From: Seminavis robusta
Taxonomy: Eukaryota > Bacillariophyta > Bacillariophyceae > Naviculales > Naviculaceae
NCBI GenBank assembly: GCA_903772945.1
Contig: CAICTM010001298.1
Coordinates: forward strand, 4,300 to 32,146
DNA: 27,847 nucleotides
Direction of reading: 5' to 3'
Shown in pieces: positions 1-11,694 of this stretch; positions within the stretch are counted from its first letter, which is position 1; each line of letters opens with the position of its first letter. The notes under the pieces were generated by a model, which had not been told where the DNA came from, did not search any database, and saw only the letters and a list, made by a program, of their open reading frames with translations. A program made the position numbers and the translations under genes.

Positions 1-508
1 GCCAATTACATGTAGTCTAGTTTCACAGGCCACGCCACCCGAGCCACAACCCAAGGACGCAACTCGGTGTTCGGAGATCGAGGGTTCAAGCCCCAAGTTC
101 GAGATAGCTAGCTTTACGGTACGGTATCTAGCTAGAAGTACCGCAGCCGTGACCAAGTCTAGCTTGTAGCTAGTCTAGCTAGCCAGTCAGGAGTTGCACA
201 AAAAGAGTTGACTCGAATGTAGTCTAGCTAGCTTGCTAGCTTGCAAGACGTATTCTAATCTATTGAATGATCAATCGCAGCCTCATCACAAACCCATCCA
301 TGGCTTCGATTGAATCAATTTTTGCTCCGGCTGCGTCACCTTCGGTGTCATGGTTTCACACAGGTGCGGCAAGGGAAAACAAAGGATCCGTTGTGACACT
401 ACAGTGGCATGTGTATGACACAACCAGCTGGTCGACGCCTTGCGTTTGTTCGGAACTCAAGTACAGCCAATGTGGCAGAGGGGCGGTGCCTTCTTGTGTT
501 CGGGAACT
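1..508. other. Intergenic, no gene; TAGCTAGC-rich
   Basis: I see no convincing gene here. The stretch is the 3' flank of the minus-strand BspA-like gene that ends at 509. From about 104 to 245 it is dense in overlapping TAGCTAGC, GCTAGC and TCTAGCTAG words, which look like a simple palindromic repeat. Short open frames on both strands show no family signature and overlap each other in several frames, so I treat them as chance. The words around 81-90 resemble a tRNA B box, but no cloverleaf can be drawn. Confidence 0.6.
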
Positions 509-3500
509 TCAAGTACAGCCAACGAAGCAGATGGGAGTGATGGGGGATACAGTATAGTCCGGGGCTGTTTGAGATTGACACATGATAGCTGTGAGGAACA
601 TGTTCGTGGTATCTTGGGTATCCGTTCTTTTTGTAGCAGACGTAACCAATAGGCAGGTGACAGCATGGTGTGAGAAGTTGTCCCACATCAGGGTGGGGGA
701 GTTGCAGGGCAGTTGTAGTTGCAGAAGACTTACTTCATTTTGCTGCTCCAAGGACACAAGTTTTGACTGAATTGAAGGGCTGTATGAAACATCTCCTGTA
801 GTTTCATCGCACATGTATGTGAGCTACAGTGGCAAATTTGGCATGCTTGAAGCAAGCAAAGGAAAGCATCTTACCGAAAAATTTTGCACTTTGTTTATGC
901 TCCAACCAGATATATCCTGAGGAATGCACAAGACAAGGGTACCATCAGAGGACAGCATGCTATGCAGTCCAGCAAGCAATGCAACACAGGCCGTTCTATC
1001 CTTTACCTTGCTGAATTTTGTGGCAGCTTTAAACATCCCCTGCATAGTTGTTACTTTTTGAACATCCCACCCAGTAATGTCTTGGTTGAATTGGGTGGCC
1101 GCTTCAAACATACTGCAACAGAAGAGATGTCAGTTTACCAGTGTCCAAGACAACAGATCGGCATCTAAACTAAGGCACATAGTCTCACTCACTAACACAT
1201 GCTTTCTGCATTTGATACTTTGGAGTTCCATCCAGAAAGAGGCTGGTTGAATTGGGTCGCACCTTTGAACATTTCACAAAAGCTTGTGCTGAGTGATACC
1301 TACTCAACAGACACAGAAGCAATAATCAGAAATGACACCAATGAGATAAAAGGCAAAAGAAATGTCCAACAACTCACATCCCAGTTGGAAAGATCTCGGT
1401 CGAAAAATGCTGCACCCTGCAAGTGAAGGGACATTTAGTTTGTAAGAGGATGGCATGCAAAAAGGGCTCTGCTCGACTGAAACCCATACCTGAAACCTGT
1501 TGGCACGGAAAACGAAGTGAATGGGTAAGGAACTCAACCAACCAATGAAAGGAAGAGAACAATATGCTCCAAGTGTCACTTACATTCTTTCCAAAGAAGT
1601 AGCTCCACTGATATCCCATGTTGAGATATCACCATTGAAAGAATTGGCCCCAGCAAAACTACCAGCCGAAAGTCGATTTTTGAATGTGAGGGGCACTCCA
1701 GCAAAACTGTTACTGTTCACTGAAGGCAATGGTACAATACTTACGTGCCAACAAACCCCCCCGGATCAGCATTGCTGACATCCCATCCAGCGAGGTTTTG
1801 GTTGATTGTTTGAGCTCCACTAAAAGTCTCCTGTATTCTCAGTGCACATGTTAGCTACAGTGGCAAACTTGGCATGCCTGAATCAAGGGAAGAATCGTAC
1901 CACAAAACTTGTAACACTTGATGTCTCTGTACCAATATTTCCAAAGAAATGTTAAGTAAGAAACCCATGCTCGTGCCAGAATCGTTCTTCAAAGCTTACC
2001 CATCCAGATATATCCTCATCAAAGTTGGCAGCATCGAAGCTAGTAGTCCCCTCTTGTGTTGAAAATACCCGATACAAGTTATCCACACGGGAGATATCCC
2101 TGTTACCAGACAACAGTATGAGATGGACCACAACACAAGGAGACCGCCTGGAAGCTCAACTTTGTCAAATGATTTGGTAACTTACCATGTCTCAATGGGA
2201 CCATAGGGACTGGTTGGGCCATACAGTGTTGACGCCAAGGCAGCAAGCAGCTCTTCCCTACCAGAGACAACTGCAAAGAGGAGGCATTAAAAAAATGTAA
2301 GCAAAGCATGACAGTTTCACAGCATACAAATCAATCTGCTTACTGGTATCAGTTGTAGGAGATTCAGAAGGAACTGGCATTGGAGTGGCATTCTTGTTGG
2401 TGCTTTGTGCGGTGCTTTGGTGGGACTTTGTTGGTGCCTGTGTAGGTGCTTTAGTTGGAGCTTTGGTTGGTGCCTGTGTTGGTGCTTATACTGGGCACTT
2501 TAGTTGGAGCTTTGGTTGGAGCCCGGGTAGGCACACCGGTTGGAGCCTTGGTTGGTGCCTGTGACGGTGCTTTAGTGGGTGCTTTAGTGGTTCTTTAGTG
2601 GGAGTTTGTTGGTGCCCGGAGGCACGCTGTTGGAGCTTTTGGTTGGTGCGTGTCGTGCTTTAGTGGGTGCTTTAGGGGTTCTTTGGTGGGAGCTTTGGTT
2701 GGTGCCCGGGTAGGCACTTTCGTTGGAGCTTTGGTTGGTGCCTGTGTTGGTGCTTTACTGGGCACTTTAGTTGGTGCCCGGTAGGAGCTTTAGTTGGAGC
2801 TTTGGTTGGTGCTTTAGTGGGTGATTTCGTGGGTGCTTTAGTGGGAGCTTTGGTTGTGCCTGTGTTGGTGCTTTAGTTGGAGCTTTGGTTGGTGCCTGTG
2901 GTTGGTGCTTTAGTGGGAGCTTTGGTTGGTGTCTGTGTAGGAGCTTTGGTGGGAGCTTTGGTTGGTGCCTGTGTAGGAGCTTTGGTGGAGTTTTGTGGTT
3001 TTTGTGCCGGTGTGTAGGACCTTTGGTGGGGACTTCTAGTGGAGCTCGGTTGGTGCTTGTGTAGGCACTTTGGTTGGAGGGCAGTGTGGGGTTCGAGTTG
3101 GAGCGTTTGTAGGCAATTGGTTGCAGCCTGGAAGAGGGGTTTTTTGGTGGGCAACCTTTGGGTACTGTGGATGGCGAGTATGTTTGGCAATTTTGTAGGC
3201 TGGGGTTCCGTGGGGGCAAGCGGGTCGGTTCCTGGGTTGGTTACCTCTGTTGGTGCCTTGGTGGGAGCCTTTGTTGGATTACCAGGGAAAACAGTGGGTG
3301 GTGAGGTGGGGGCACTGGTAGGAAGCTTTGTTGGCTGGATTGTTGGTGTCCTGGTAGGGGCACTTGTTGGCATTCTAGTTGGAGCTGCTGTTGGTGACTT
3401 TGTGGGAGCCTTTGTTGGACTACCAGGAGGAACAGTTGGTGGTGAGGTGGGGGCACTGGTAGGCAGCCTTGTTGGCTGGATTGTTGTTGTCCGTAGGGTG

Positions 3501-4994
3501 TCACTTGTTGGGCATTCTATTGGAGTCTGGTGGGGTGGAGCTGGATGTGGGAGCCTTCTGTTGCTACCAGGGGAACCATGGTTGGCAGTGAGCGTGGGCA
3601 ACTTTGTGGCAGCCTTTTGGCTGATGTTGTGTTCTGCTAAGGAAATCTTGATGGAGTTCCTATGTTGAGATGAACTGCTTTGGTAGTGAGCATGTGGGGT
3701 AGCTTGTGTTGGAACAGGAGGTAACGATTGAGTTGATGTGACGGGTTGGCACGAGTCATAGCTACGTGGCTGGATTGTTGTTGTGGTTCTGCTGTAACAC
3801 TTGTTGGAATTCTAGTTGGAAGAGCTGTTGGTGACATGGTGGGAGCCTTTGTTGGACTACCAGGAAGGAAACAGTTTGGAAAATTGGTGGTTTCCAGTAA
3901 GGTAACTGCTATCGGGTGTAGGCGGGGGGCGTTGGGCTTGTTGGGTTTCCACTTGGAGCACCAGGGGAGACGGTAGGGTTTCCAGTTGGCTGAAAAGTTG
4001 GGAACTGAGTTGGTGCTGTGGTTGGAGCAGCACTTGGGCCGCGTTGCTGGCTTGTTGGACTAGCACTTGGAGCCCCCGGAGAGACAGTCGGCAGTGGAGT
4101 TGGTGCATTGCTTGGTTGTTCATGGGTGTTTGTGGGCGTACCGCTTGTGTATGTTGGCAGTCTGCCACGCTTGCTTCTAGGAAGTTTGGTTAGTGATCAA
4201 TGGTAGGAAGGAGAGAGTGCTTTGGTTGGACCTAAGTAGGTGATGGTGTTGGCAATGATGTCACAATATCAACAGCCTCCAGTGAGTTCCTTTGCATTGC
4301 TGGATGCGCATTGAATGCTGATAGAAAGTTAGTTTTTGCAGCATTGATCTGGAACATGAAGTCATTGTTGACTTGAAGTGATTCAACTATGATAGCCACT
4401 GTGTTGCCAGTAGTACCTTGCAGTCGCCTCTGGGTCATGCGTCCTTGGACTGTTGCATCCAGAACAACAGGATCGCATGCCTCCTTTTCAATGGCAGCAT
4501 CGGCGGAAGTAAAGGAGTCTTCCAAGTCTAAATCAGAGGCAGCTGCTGCATCCTGCAGAAAAACCACATAGTAGATGGCCTCAACAGATGCAAAAAGGAG
4601 GCTACAAGCCATGTCTGATGGGCTTTCTGATGGAGTGAAGCTAGGCTGGAGTGTGGGATTTTCAGAAGGCCCTGGTGTGGGTCTCAAAGTAGGCACCTTT
4701 GTAGGTCTTGGAGAAGGAGGAAGTGAAGGCATGGGGGTTGGCCCAGGAGACGGCTGGGGAGTTGGCACTGGGGTTGGCTCTGGTGGGGCGTGTGCCATGG
4801 TGTTGTTGTGGTTGTTCTTGTTGGTGACCGCCAACAGAATCTGATGTGGGTTACAGGTGGTTAGTTGGTCCAAGGGCCACCAAGTTTTTGGATCAGACGG
4901 AGAGACAAGTTGATCCTACACATTGATGACATACAGCATTATCACTTGGTGGGTGGATGCATCATTTGCAGTCCATCCTGATTACCGTTCCCAT
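509..4994 (-). CDS. BspA-like (DUF285) surface protein with Pro/Thr-rich stalk, about 14 exons, frame broken in stalk
   Basis: Probable cell-surface or secreted protein. Exons from GT-AG sites with matching phases: 2344-4915, 2186-2270, 2000-2099, 1901-1924, 1745-1830, 1584-1658, 1490-1496, 1378-1416, 1193-1299, 1007-1112, 875-916, 734-795, 509-626. A nine-base first exon (4986-4994, reading MGT) is a guess; an in-frame ATG at 4798 is the alternative. The order is an N-terminal part with Pro-rich words, a globular unit near 4232-4610, a long PTKAPTKAPT-like stalk, then DUF285 units such as MFEAATQFNQDITGWDV and MFKGATQFNQPLSGW, ending in a short Cys-containing tail. DUF285 (BspA-type LRR) units are known from surface proteins. 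The stalk does not stay in one frame: there is a stop at 4232 and further shifts down to 2345. The clean 3' exons favour assembly indels or recent decay over an old pseudogene. No clear signal peptide was found. Confidence 0.75.
2390..4065. repeat. Degenerate minisatellite encoding the Pro/Thr/Lys stalk
   Basis: On the plus strand this reads as imperfect repeats of GGAGCTTTGGTTGGTGCC and GGTGCTTTAGT. On the minus strand they encode PTKAPTQAPT-type stalk sequence. Unit length varies and single-base length changes are frequent, so the Pro/Thr frame moves between all three minus frames. A Gly/Val-rich ORF on the plus strand is the antisense reading of the same repeats. Between about 3240 and 3870 the unit is longer and carries a Pro-Gly element (SPPTVPPGSPTKAPTKSPT on the minus strand). 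Confidence 0.85.
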
Positions 4995-5822
4995 ACAGGA
5001 GAGTCATGTCCTTTGGAAGTGGTGCGGTGCTGTCTGTGTCTGCGAAACAGAAATTGAATTCGAGAAGCAGCCGGAAGCGGATTGATTGGAGCTGACGATG
5101 TCATGTCGCCCATGCTGTGGCAAAGTTGTTCCTTGAAGAGCAGGGGATAGTTGTGAGGACAACATCCTCATGCAGGACACAAAGCACGATCATTTTGCAG
5201 AGAATGGCAAAGGAAGTTCAGGAAAGAGGACTCGGGCCATCAACATTCGTTTCTTTTTCATTCAAACCAGATCAGGATATGGCAAAGGGCACATCCAGAG
5301 TGGTGTATACTGCCCACCTTGGAGATTGGGCGTATGGTGGCAGATTTTTTCACGCGGATCGTGCTATCACTCATTACTGACTAAGGGTTGTCATCGTATG
5401 ATGTCGATGAGTGCGAGCGGGCTATTGAAGCCACACCCACTTAGTGTCAGTATGTGGCAAGCTTCTTCACCGCTCATACCACCATGAGCACAGGGCTTTC
5501 ATCATGGGGCATCCACCCCTTGTTTGATTGCCTAATTTATTTATTCGTTCCACGGTACCACTTAGGGCACCGTGCAGGAGTGTGTTGGAGGAAACATAAC
5601 CTGACACCTCTTTACTATTGACTCGTGTATTAAACATCTAGTCCGGTTCGCATGCATATTCATGATGCAAGGAACCGAGGGAGTTTTAGGTCTAAAGTAT
5701 TGCGTGCAGCTTATATCCATTCAACTTGAAGAATAGAATAAACCTGCAACCCAGCAGAAAGATCACTTTTGCTTTTCAGCTTAATCTAAAACCAAATTAC
5801 TCCCCAATAAGCTGCAGTATTA
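4995..5822. other. Intergenic, no supported gene
   Basis: This is the presumed 5' flank of the minus-strand BspA-like gene. The plus strand has an open frame of 87 codons at 5117-5380 whose translation is not low in complexity, but I recognise no family and see no flanking splice pattern, so I do not call it. The part from 5500 to 5822 is AT-rich and has no open frame of note. Confidence 0.5.
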
Positions 5823-6005
5823 CTAGCAAACAACAATGATCTTGTTCCGGTCCACACTTTCTTCTTCGTCTTCACCTTCTTCTTCAATCGGCCGTTGGGT
5901 GAGTACAAGGTTGCCATCTTCTGTGTCTTTTTGGATGGCTTCAAGCTGAGAACATAGAGACTTCCCTCTGGGCTTGATTTTGGCAGTTCCACGGGTGACC
6001 ACCAT
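5823..6005 (-). CDS. Small hypothetical acidic protein, 60 aa
   Basis: An ATG-initiated frame of 60 codons begins MVVTRGTAKIKPRGKSL, so it has a basic N-terminus, then an acidic run near residues 43-51 (EEEGEDEEE) coming from a GAA/GAC-rich stretch. I recognise no family. It could be a real small protein, one exon of a larger gene, or a chance frame over a purine-rich simple sequence. Nothing nearby forms a consistent second exon. Confidence 0.3.
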   Translation of the reverse strand: MVVTRGTAKIKPRGKSLCSQLEAIQKDTEDGNLVLTQRPIEEEGEDEEESVDRNKIIVVC

Positions 6006-7037
6006 GATGAAACAGAGCTAGCTAGACTACAACAAACAATCCGATGAATGTGTTGTCGCATGTGTGGACAAAGCAAACTGTTGGTTCGGTTATTGAGTTT
6101 ATCACTCTGCAGTGTAAAGAATAAGCCAAAAGACTGTTAATACACACCACAGATGCCTATTCCCAACAAAACCAAACCACCAACGCAGGACGGACGGGCT
6201 TGGGCGGAGCCCAGCGCCCTCCCTCCCATCGCGCGCCCGTATGGGCGCCCATCGGGCCTGCTTTTGGTGGTCTGTTTTTATTAATAACGGGATACTACAT
6301 GCTCAGAGCAATCTTCTAATCTTCCACTTTTTTGTGGCACAGATAGGTACTGCCGCTGTGCATGTCCTGCCGCTGTGCATGTCCGCTACACCAGACCAGG
6401 TGCTACCGTCCGTACAACTCCAACAACCACTCCTTCGCTCCCTCGCAAACCAATGCTGGCCAGAGGGATGGATGATGCACGTAGCATACTTGATCTAGTT
6501 GAGTTAGCTTTGGATACATGTGGTTCTTTGCAATCGGAGTGGCTTGCCACCTGCCATGTACCTGCTACCTCACAGAGCATAGTTTTGCTTTGATATCTTG
6601 GACGTTCCTTCTCCGTCGTTTCTGGTTGCATAGTGCCCACACTGAAGCAACGAAGGGAAGGGTGGAGGGTTGATTTTAGGATCAGAATCAACACTGGATC
6701 CTTCCATGAGAAAGTCGTCAAGGGTACCGGTACGGTAGACTAGGTCACCACCGCGGCATCCACTGGTTCCACGGAAGGCTCTGTTCGTCTCCACAATCGT
6801 CAAAATGGATCCTCGGGATGTGCCAACCAGCCATGGATAAAGATTCCTACTCTTCGTGTTGCAAAACGTACCTAGCCAGCTACTACTAGTAGCTACTGAG
6901 TATTTTGATACCGTCGACTTTCCTAGCCCACCATAAAGCCCAACACAGCCTCTCAGAATCCGGGTGATCCGTTCGGCCTGCCACCCTCACTACAGTATCG
7001 CTCTAGATCCAGCTAGCTAGGGTTTGTTCTGCGTGAG
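6006..7037. other. Intergenic; GC-rich hairpin block near 6190-6260
   Basis: No gene is supported. At 6190-6260 a strongly GC-rich block contains TGGGCGGAGCCCA (five-base stem), GCCCGTATGGGC (four-base stem) and the palindrome GGGCGCCC, in a region otherwise near average composition. A TACCGGTA palindrome lies at 6725-6732 and CTAGCTAG words near 6007-6020 and 7010-7020. Open frames at 6241-6803 occur on both strands without family resemblance. Confidence 0.5.
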
Positions 7038-9641
7038 CTAGGAACATGTACAATCACAGTCGCATGTGACAGTCGTGCAGTTGACATGCAATTCATGAAG
7101 ACGGCCCTCGTCCTTCAGCATGCACACCTCTGTTGGTACACTCCCCGATAGGTTTGTGCCATGGAGTAACAGCAACTCTAACCTGGACAATAAACCCAGC
7201 TCAGATGGAATGAGGCCAGAGATACCAGTGTTGTCCATTTGAAGATACCTCAAGCTACAACAAAGAAAATCAAATTAGCCAGAAAAGATATATCTTGACT
7301 GCAATAGTCACCACCAAAGGCAAACATACCTTGAGCATTGGGCTATCTCCGAAGGAATGCTTCCAGAGAGGCCTAGATTTTTCGATAATCGCAAGTCAGT
7401 CAGCTTGGTTAGCAATCCGATCTCACTTGAAACTGCTCCAGAGAAGTAATTCCTGTCTAGCAGCAAATTCCTCAATAGGATGTTGCTGCTCAGCCTTGGA
7501 ATTGGAATCGATCCGTGAAAGGCATTGTTGCTCATTGATAGGAACCACAGGTCAACAAAAGAAGCATTTTGGTGCCCAAACATCTCACCAGAAAGGCCTG
7601 CATTGTTGGCAAGATCAAGGGTGCGAAGCTTGGTGAGGGACCAGATGGAATCTGGTATCACTCCTGTGAGCAGGTTGTCACTCAAATCCAAATAGAGCAA
7701 GGAGGAATGGAAGCTAGAAGCATCAAACCATGCTTCAGGGATTGAGCCAGTGATTTGGTTGCTTTCCACCTCAAGCCGTTCAAGTGGGGCCATCGGGTGA
7801 AGTGGGGGGAGAGTCCCAGTGAACTCGTTATTATTCAAGATGCAGATCTGCAGCTTAGCCAAATCTTCAAGAGATCCAGGTATGGTGCCTGCTAGCTGTG
7901 CCTCAACCTGCAATTCAGTCAGGTTATTCCATTGACCTACATCTGGGAGAGTTTCGGTCAATGCAGTCTGGTCCAGCCTGAGGGTTTCAAGGTTGGTGAG
8001 TTCCAGAAGTTCGATTGGAATGGTGCCCTGTAGATCATGGTTATGTCCAAGGAACAAATACTCCAAGGAAGCGAGCAGTCCTATCTCCGATGGGATGGTA
8101 CCTGTGAGATTCCCAGATAAGCTCAGTTTCTTCAGATTTGACAGCCCATGAACTGTACTGGGAATTGTACCATTCAAGTCTGGTTCAATCAAAGAGAACT
8201 CCTCAAGAGTGTGGGAAGGCAAAATCTCAAATGTGGAGCTTGGAATCGTGCCTGTGATGCCATTTCTGGAGTAATACAGCTTGCGAAGGTTTGAAAGATG
8301 CTTCATTTGAGGGATGACTGCTGCTGACATTGGTTTATTGAATCCAATGGCGTGCAAGTAGATCTGCTCTAGGTTTGGCAAAAGAGCAATCTCAGGTGGC
8401 ATTGCACCTTGAAGGTCACTTGGATTTCCAGGAACAATCAACTTAAGCTTGGTGAACCTGCCCAAGCTGTTGCAAGTGGTTTCATTGGTTTTCCTTTCCA
8501 CCATGACATACTTCTGCTCCATCATATTGTACAACACGCTGGCATAAATGTCTGAGAACCAGTCACATTCTGACTTGTCATAAACCAAAAAGTCACTCTT
8601 CGCAACATCCAACCACTTGTCCCCGTGGAAACTATAGAAGAAGGTTGCCAATGCAAACAACTGTACCTTCCTCCATTCTGTCATGTTTTCAACGTGGGGA
8701 TGCTCCAACAACCACTGGTAAGCCATGCTTTGTGGTGACAGAGGATATAGGATGGCTTCCATGGTTGTGTTCAGGAGCAAGTCTTTTGGAATGAGAAAGG
8801 TTGGTGCAGGGGTAGGCCACAGGGTGTCAACATTGTCCTCCAAGGGTGTTGCTGGGGGTTTTGGTGTCACCTGAGTCGCTCGGAGGCTAGGCGACTCAGA
8901 AGATCCTGCGTCGCTGGCTGATGCTATCACTACCGTCACAATGACGACAATCAAAGTTAAGAAGAGTCCCAACAACCCCAGCAGCGTTCTGAGCTGTTGC
9001 GCGCTCTTAACGTGCTGTCTCTTCCTTGCTGCATGATCCATTGGTACGGCCCCTGGTAAGTTCTCGGGCCCAAGATGATCATTGACTGGAACCGCTTCGG
9101 AAAGGCCAAGTTCATCCTGATTTGGGAAGTTGTCAGTCGAAGCATCTCTTCTAAGGAGCGAAAAGCTTACCGTGTCTTGGCGTACGTCTTCGTTGCCAGG
9201 GACGGAAGCAAATGCTCCTGGTTCAGACTCCGAGACTTCAATTGGCGGTTCACTGGAAGATGCTGCGACAGCTGCATCCAAGGTTTGTCTGTTCCGCTCG
9301 TCTACGACAGATTTCCGCGTAGTATTCGCTGGTTCTGTATCTGGCTTGCCAGCAAGTGATTGGGTCCTGGCACTGGTCATGGTAGGCGCCAAGCATCCTA
9401 CATGTCCACTTTGACTGGTGCTAGTATCGGGATTCTTCTCGACAGTGGTACTGCTGGACGATTCGTTGGCAGATGCGACGCTTGGAAGCTTGGTGGCAGA
9501 CGTGCCGCTCGTCAGCTTTGCCGCTCCGTTCTCTACGAGAATCGAAAGCAGCTCCTCGCCAGTGCTGGTTTGAGATGGTTCCTCTCGCTCAATGATCACG
9601 CCAGTAGCCGCAGCGCGCTTGGTGGCACTTGGGGTAGTCAT
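7038..9641 (-). CDS. LRR membrane protein 1 (receptor-like, no kinase)
   Basis: Two exons, 7330-9641 and 7038-7254, joined across a 75-base GT-AG intron (7255-7329), give 842 residues. I chose the ATG at 9641 because paralogue LRR 2 begins at the matching place; an in-frame ATG at 9767 would add 42 residues. Residues 1-218 are Ser/Thr-rich and probably cytosolic, with EELLSILVENGAAKLTSG shared with the paralogue. A basic stretch (RKRQHVKSAQQLR) precedes one membrane helix at about 219-241, predicting N-inside topology with the LRRs outside. After a Pro-rich linker comes an LRR N-terminal cap (LFALATFFYSFHG, SECDW). About a dozen plant-type LRRs of the GTIPSEIGLL pattern follow, then a Cys-rich end (DCDCTCS). 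No kinase or TIR domain is present, so any signalling would need a partner. Ligand unknown. Confidence 0.9.
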
Positions 9642-9767
9642 GGTCCGGTAGAGGTAGACGGTAGAAGCAACGTTGGTTGCGAAGAGTGTAAACAACGACA
9701 CTTTGAGCTTTTGCGGCTCTGGTGACTGGCAAACCGCTACTAGGATACCGGTACATACATAATACAT

Positions 9768-11690
9768 GGCTCTCGATGCTCGAAGATAGGTCTACATGTA
9801 CCGCAATTTGATGTCCCCATACTTGACGCAACGGGAGTCCACACCACGCGAACGATTCGATTGAATCGAATGATTATTTTCAATCACTATGGCACACAAA
9901 CGAGAATTGCACTTCACTGTAACAAGCTCTGTACTCATCGAGGAGTAACAATTTTAAAATTACTCTTCCTTAAAATTAATAAGTACTAGTAGAACTTAAG
10001 GCTTTCATTTACCAGTCAACAAGTGATTAAACCACAAACCAAGAAGCATGTTCTCCAGAACATATCGAGGTCTCTCTGAATTCTGAACTGCATGTCATTA
10101 TTAAGCCATCTTTAGATGCGGTACATGAAAAAGAAGCTGGAATGTCTGAAGTAATGACCCAAGCAAGCTACTCTGACGAAAAGGTCCGGATTTTTAAAAA
10201 AATCCGGATTTGCTCTGGATCGCCCAGAATCACCTGGTGAACACAGTTTAGAATAAACTGCTTGTTCCTGCCTGGACACATCCTCATCAAAAAACACACC
10301 ACCTTGGCTGTCAAAGATGCCCTAGCATTTTAACCAATAGAGCCACCCTAGCAATACTTTGAGATAGGGAATACATAATTTGAATGTGACGGTCGCAGTG
10401 GTGGTAGTGGCTTGCCCATTTGGTGGTCTTGGAAGTGAACATTGACTAGCAAAGTGGGGAACTCATTTTTGCTTTTTCGATTGGTGCCAACAGCCTCCAG
10501 CTGATCTTAGATCCCAATTCCGGTCGAACCGAGCCATACCATTGCAGTCATATATACACCTATGCAGTCAAGAAAGCCTGGAGACTGCCCAGAGTGAATC
10601 TGCTGTTCCTACAAGATCGTCGAGGACTACTAAAGAGGAGCCAGCCATCCAACGTGGTCAACCGGCCGTCGTCGAACGGAAGACGCTATTAACTCGTTGA
10701 TCCAACTCACTTTCAGTGGTATGATTCTCCCTAATGGACTACAATGTGTCCATCAGATCAATAGATATGATTGCGTTGATAGCAGAAGGGTGGCACAGTC
10801 CGAAATAAAGGTGAAGCTGAGAACTTGGGGAAATATTTGGAAGAAGAATGAAGCATCTAATTTGACATAAGATAATGCCTGCTACATAGCTGTTACCACT
10901 ACAACCAGCACATGGCTGCAACAAGCAAAGAATGTAGACAATTCTACACGCTTAGTTTGGTTGTTTACATGCTACATTAGTCTCGTAGTCCTTGACCAGA
11001 GCATGGTGTTGTGATGAGGAGAAAAGTGAAGTATCTTACAGTTACTCAACGAAGACTCTTAATGTAAAGGGTATTTCGCATTTGCATTTTCAGTTTTGCT
11101 TCAAGTTTGGTAATTTAGTTCATTTTGGCTCATTTACATAAATTTAAAATTTATTTACAGGATAGTTCTTTGTTTCACTTGCAAAGCAAACCAGCCTGTA
11201 TAGAAAACTCTGGATCCAGACTAAATCGTCAGAGTAGCAAGGTTCAATCAGAATTCAGAACCATCAAACCGCAAACTCACGAACCGCTTCAATCGTCCCG
11301 CGATCTTTCGCCACGCGGTTACATGCAACATTGTACAAACATGATACATGTAGTAGCTTCCCGTTGCACGAGGGTTTCATTAGGGAAGATACATACGACG
11401 TTACGGAATGGGGCGAGGAGGCAAAGACTTACCGCTCCTAGCTAGCTAAGTTAGCTAGCAACTCTGGGTATTAGCTCACGGTAGCTGGTTGGCGAATTGC
11501 AAGGGTCCATGCCAAAGGCTGCATCCAGGGAACGGGGGGTGCCGGACTGACTGACGTGAGAGTGTGAAGGTTTATGATAATAGATATCTAGCTAGGTAAA
11601 TTGTGGTCTCTCGAAACCTCTGCTCTTCACAATGGCGCTCTCTGCTAGTACCATAGGGTACGAATTGGTGCGATTGAGATGACCCCACCT
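9768..11690. other. Long intergenic region, no gene; one perfect inverted repeat
   Basis: Nearly 2 kb without a supported gene. The first part is the 5' flank of LRR protein 1. A 24-base inverted repeat sits at 10185-10208. An open frame at 11125-11445 on the plus strand (106 codons) has no recognisable family and lies in a mixed AT-rich then palindrome-rich stretch, so I leave it out. CTAGCTAG words cluster at 11430-11460 and near 11585. Confidence 0.5.
10185..10208. repeat. 24-base inverted repeat (TCCGGATTTTT arms)
   Basis: The arms TCCGGATTTTT and AAAAATCCGGA are exact complements of 11 bases around a two-base AA centre. On either strand this can form a hairpin. No flanking coding sequence gives it an obvious role; it could be the remnant of a small foldback element or a transcript-end structure. 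Confidence 0.6.
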
Positions 11691-11694
11691 GGGA

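Noticed and set aside
40..110. tRNA-like B box (GGTTCAAGCC)
   Set aside because: The T stem pairs only three bases, and no acceptor stem, D arm or anticodon arm can be drawn.
3039..3668. 209-codon plus-strand ORF rich in Gly, Val and Ala
   Set aside because: It is the antisense reading of the Pro/Thr minisatellite, and its composition follows directly from the repeat. The opposite strand connects by good splice sites to DUF285 exons.
5117..5380. 87-codon plus-strand ORF upstream of the BspA-like gene
   Set aside because: No recognisable family, no splice context and overlapping frames of similar length. It remains possible, but I cannot support it.
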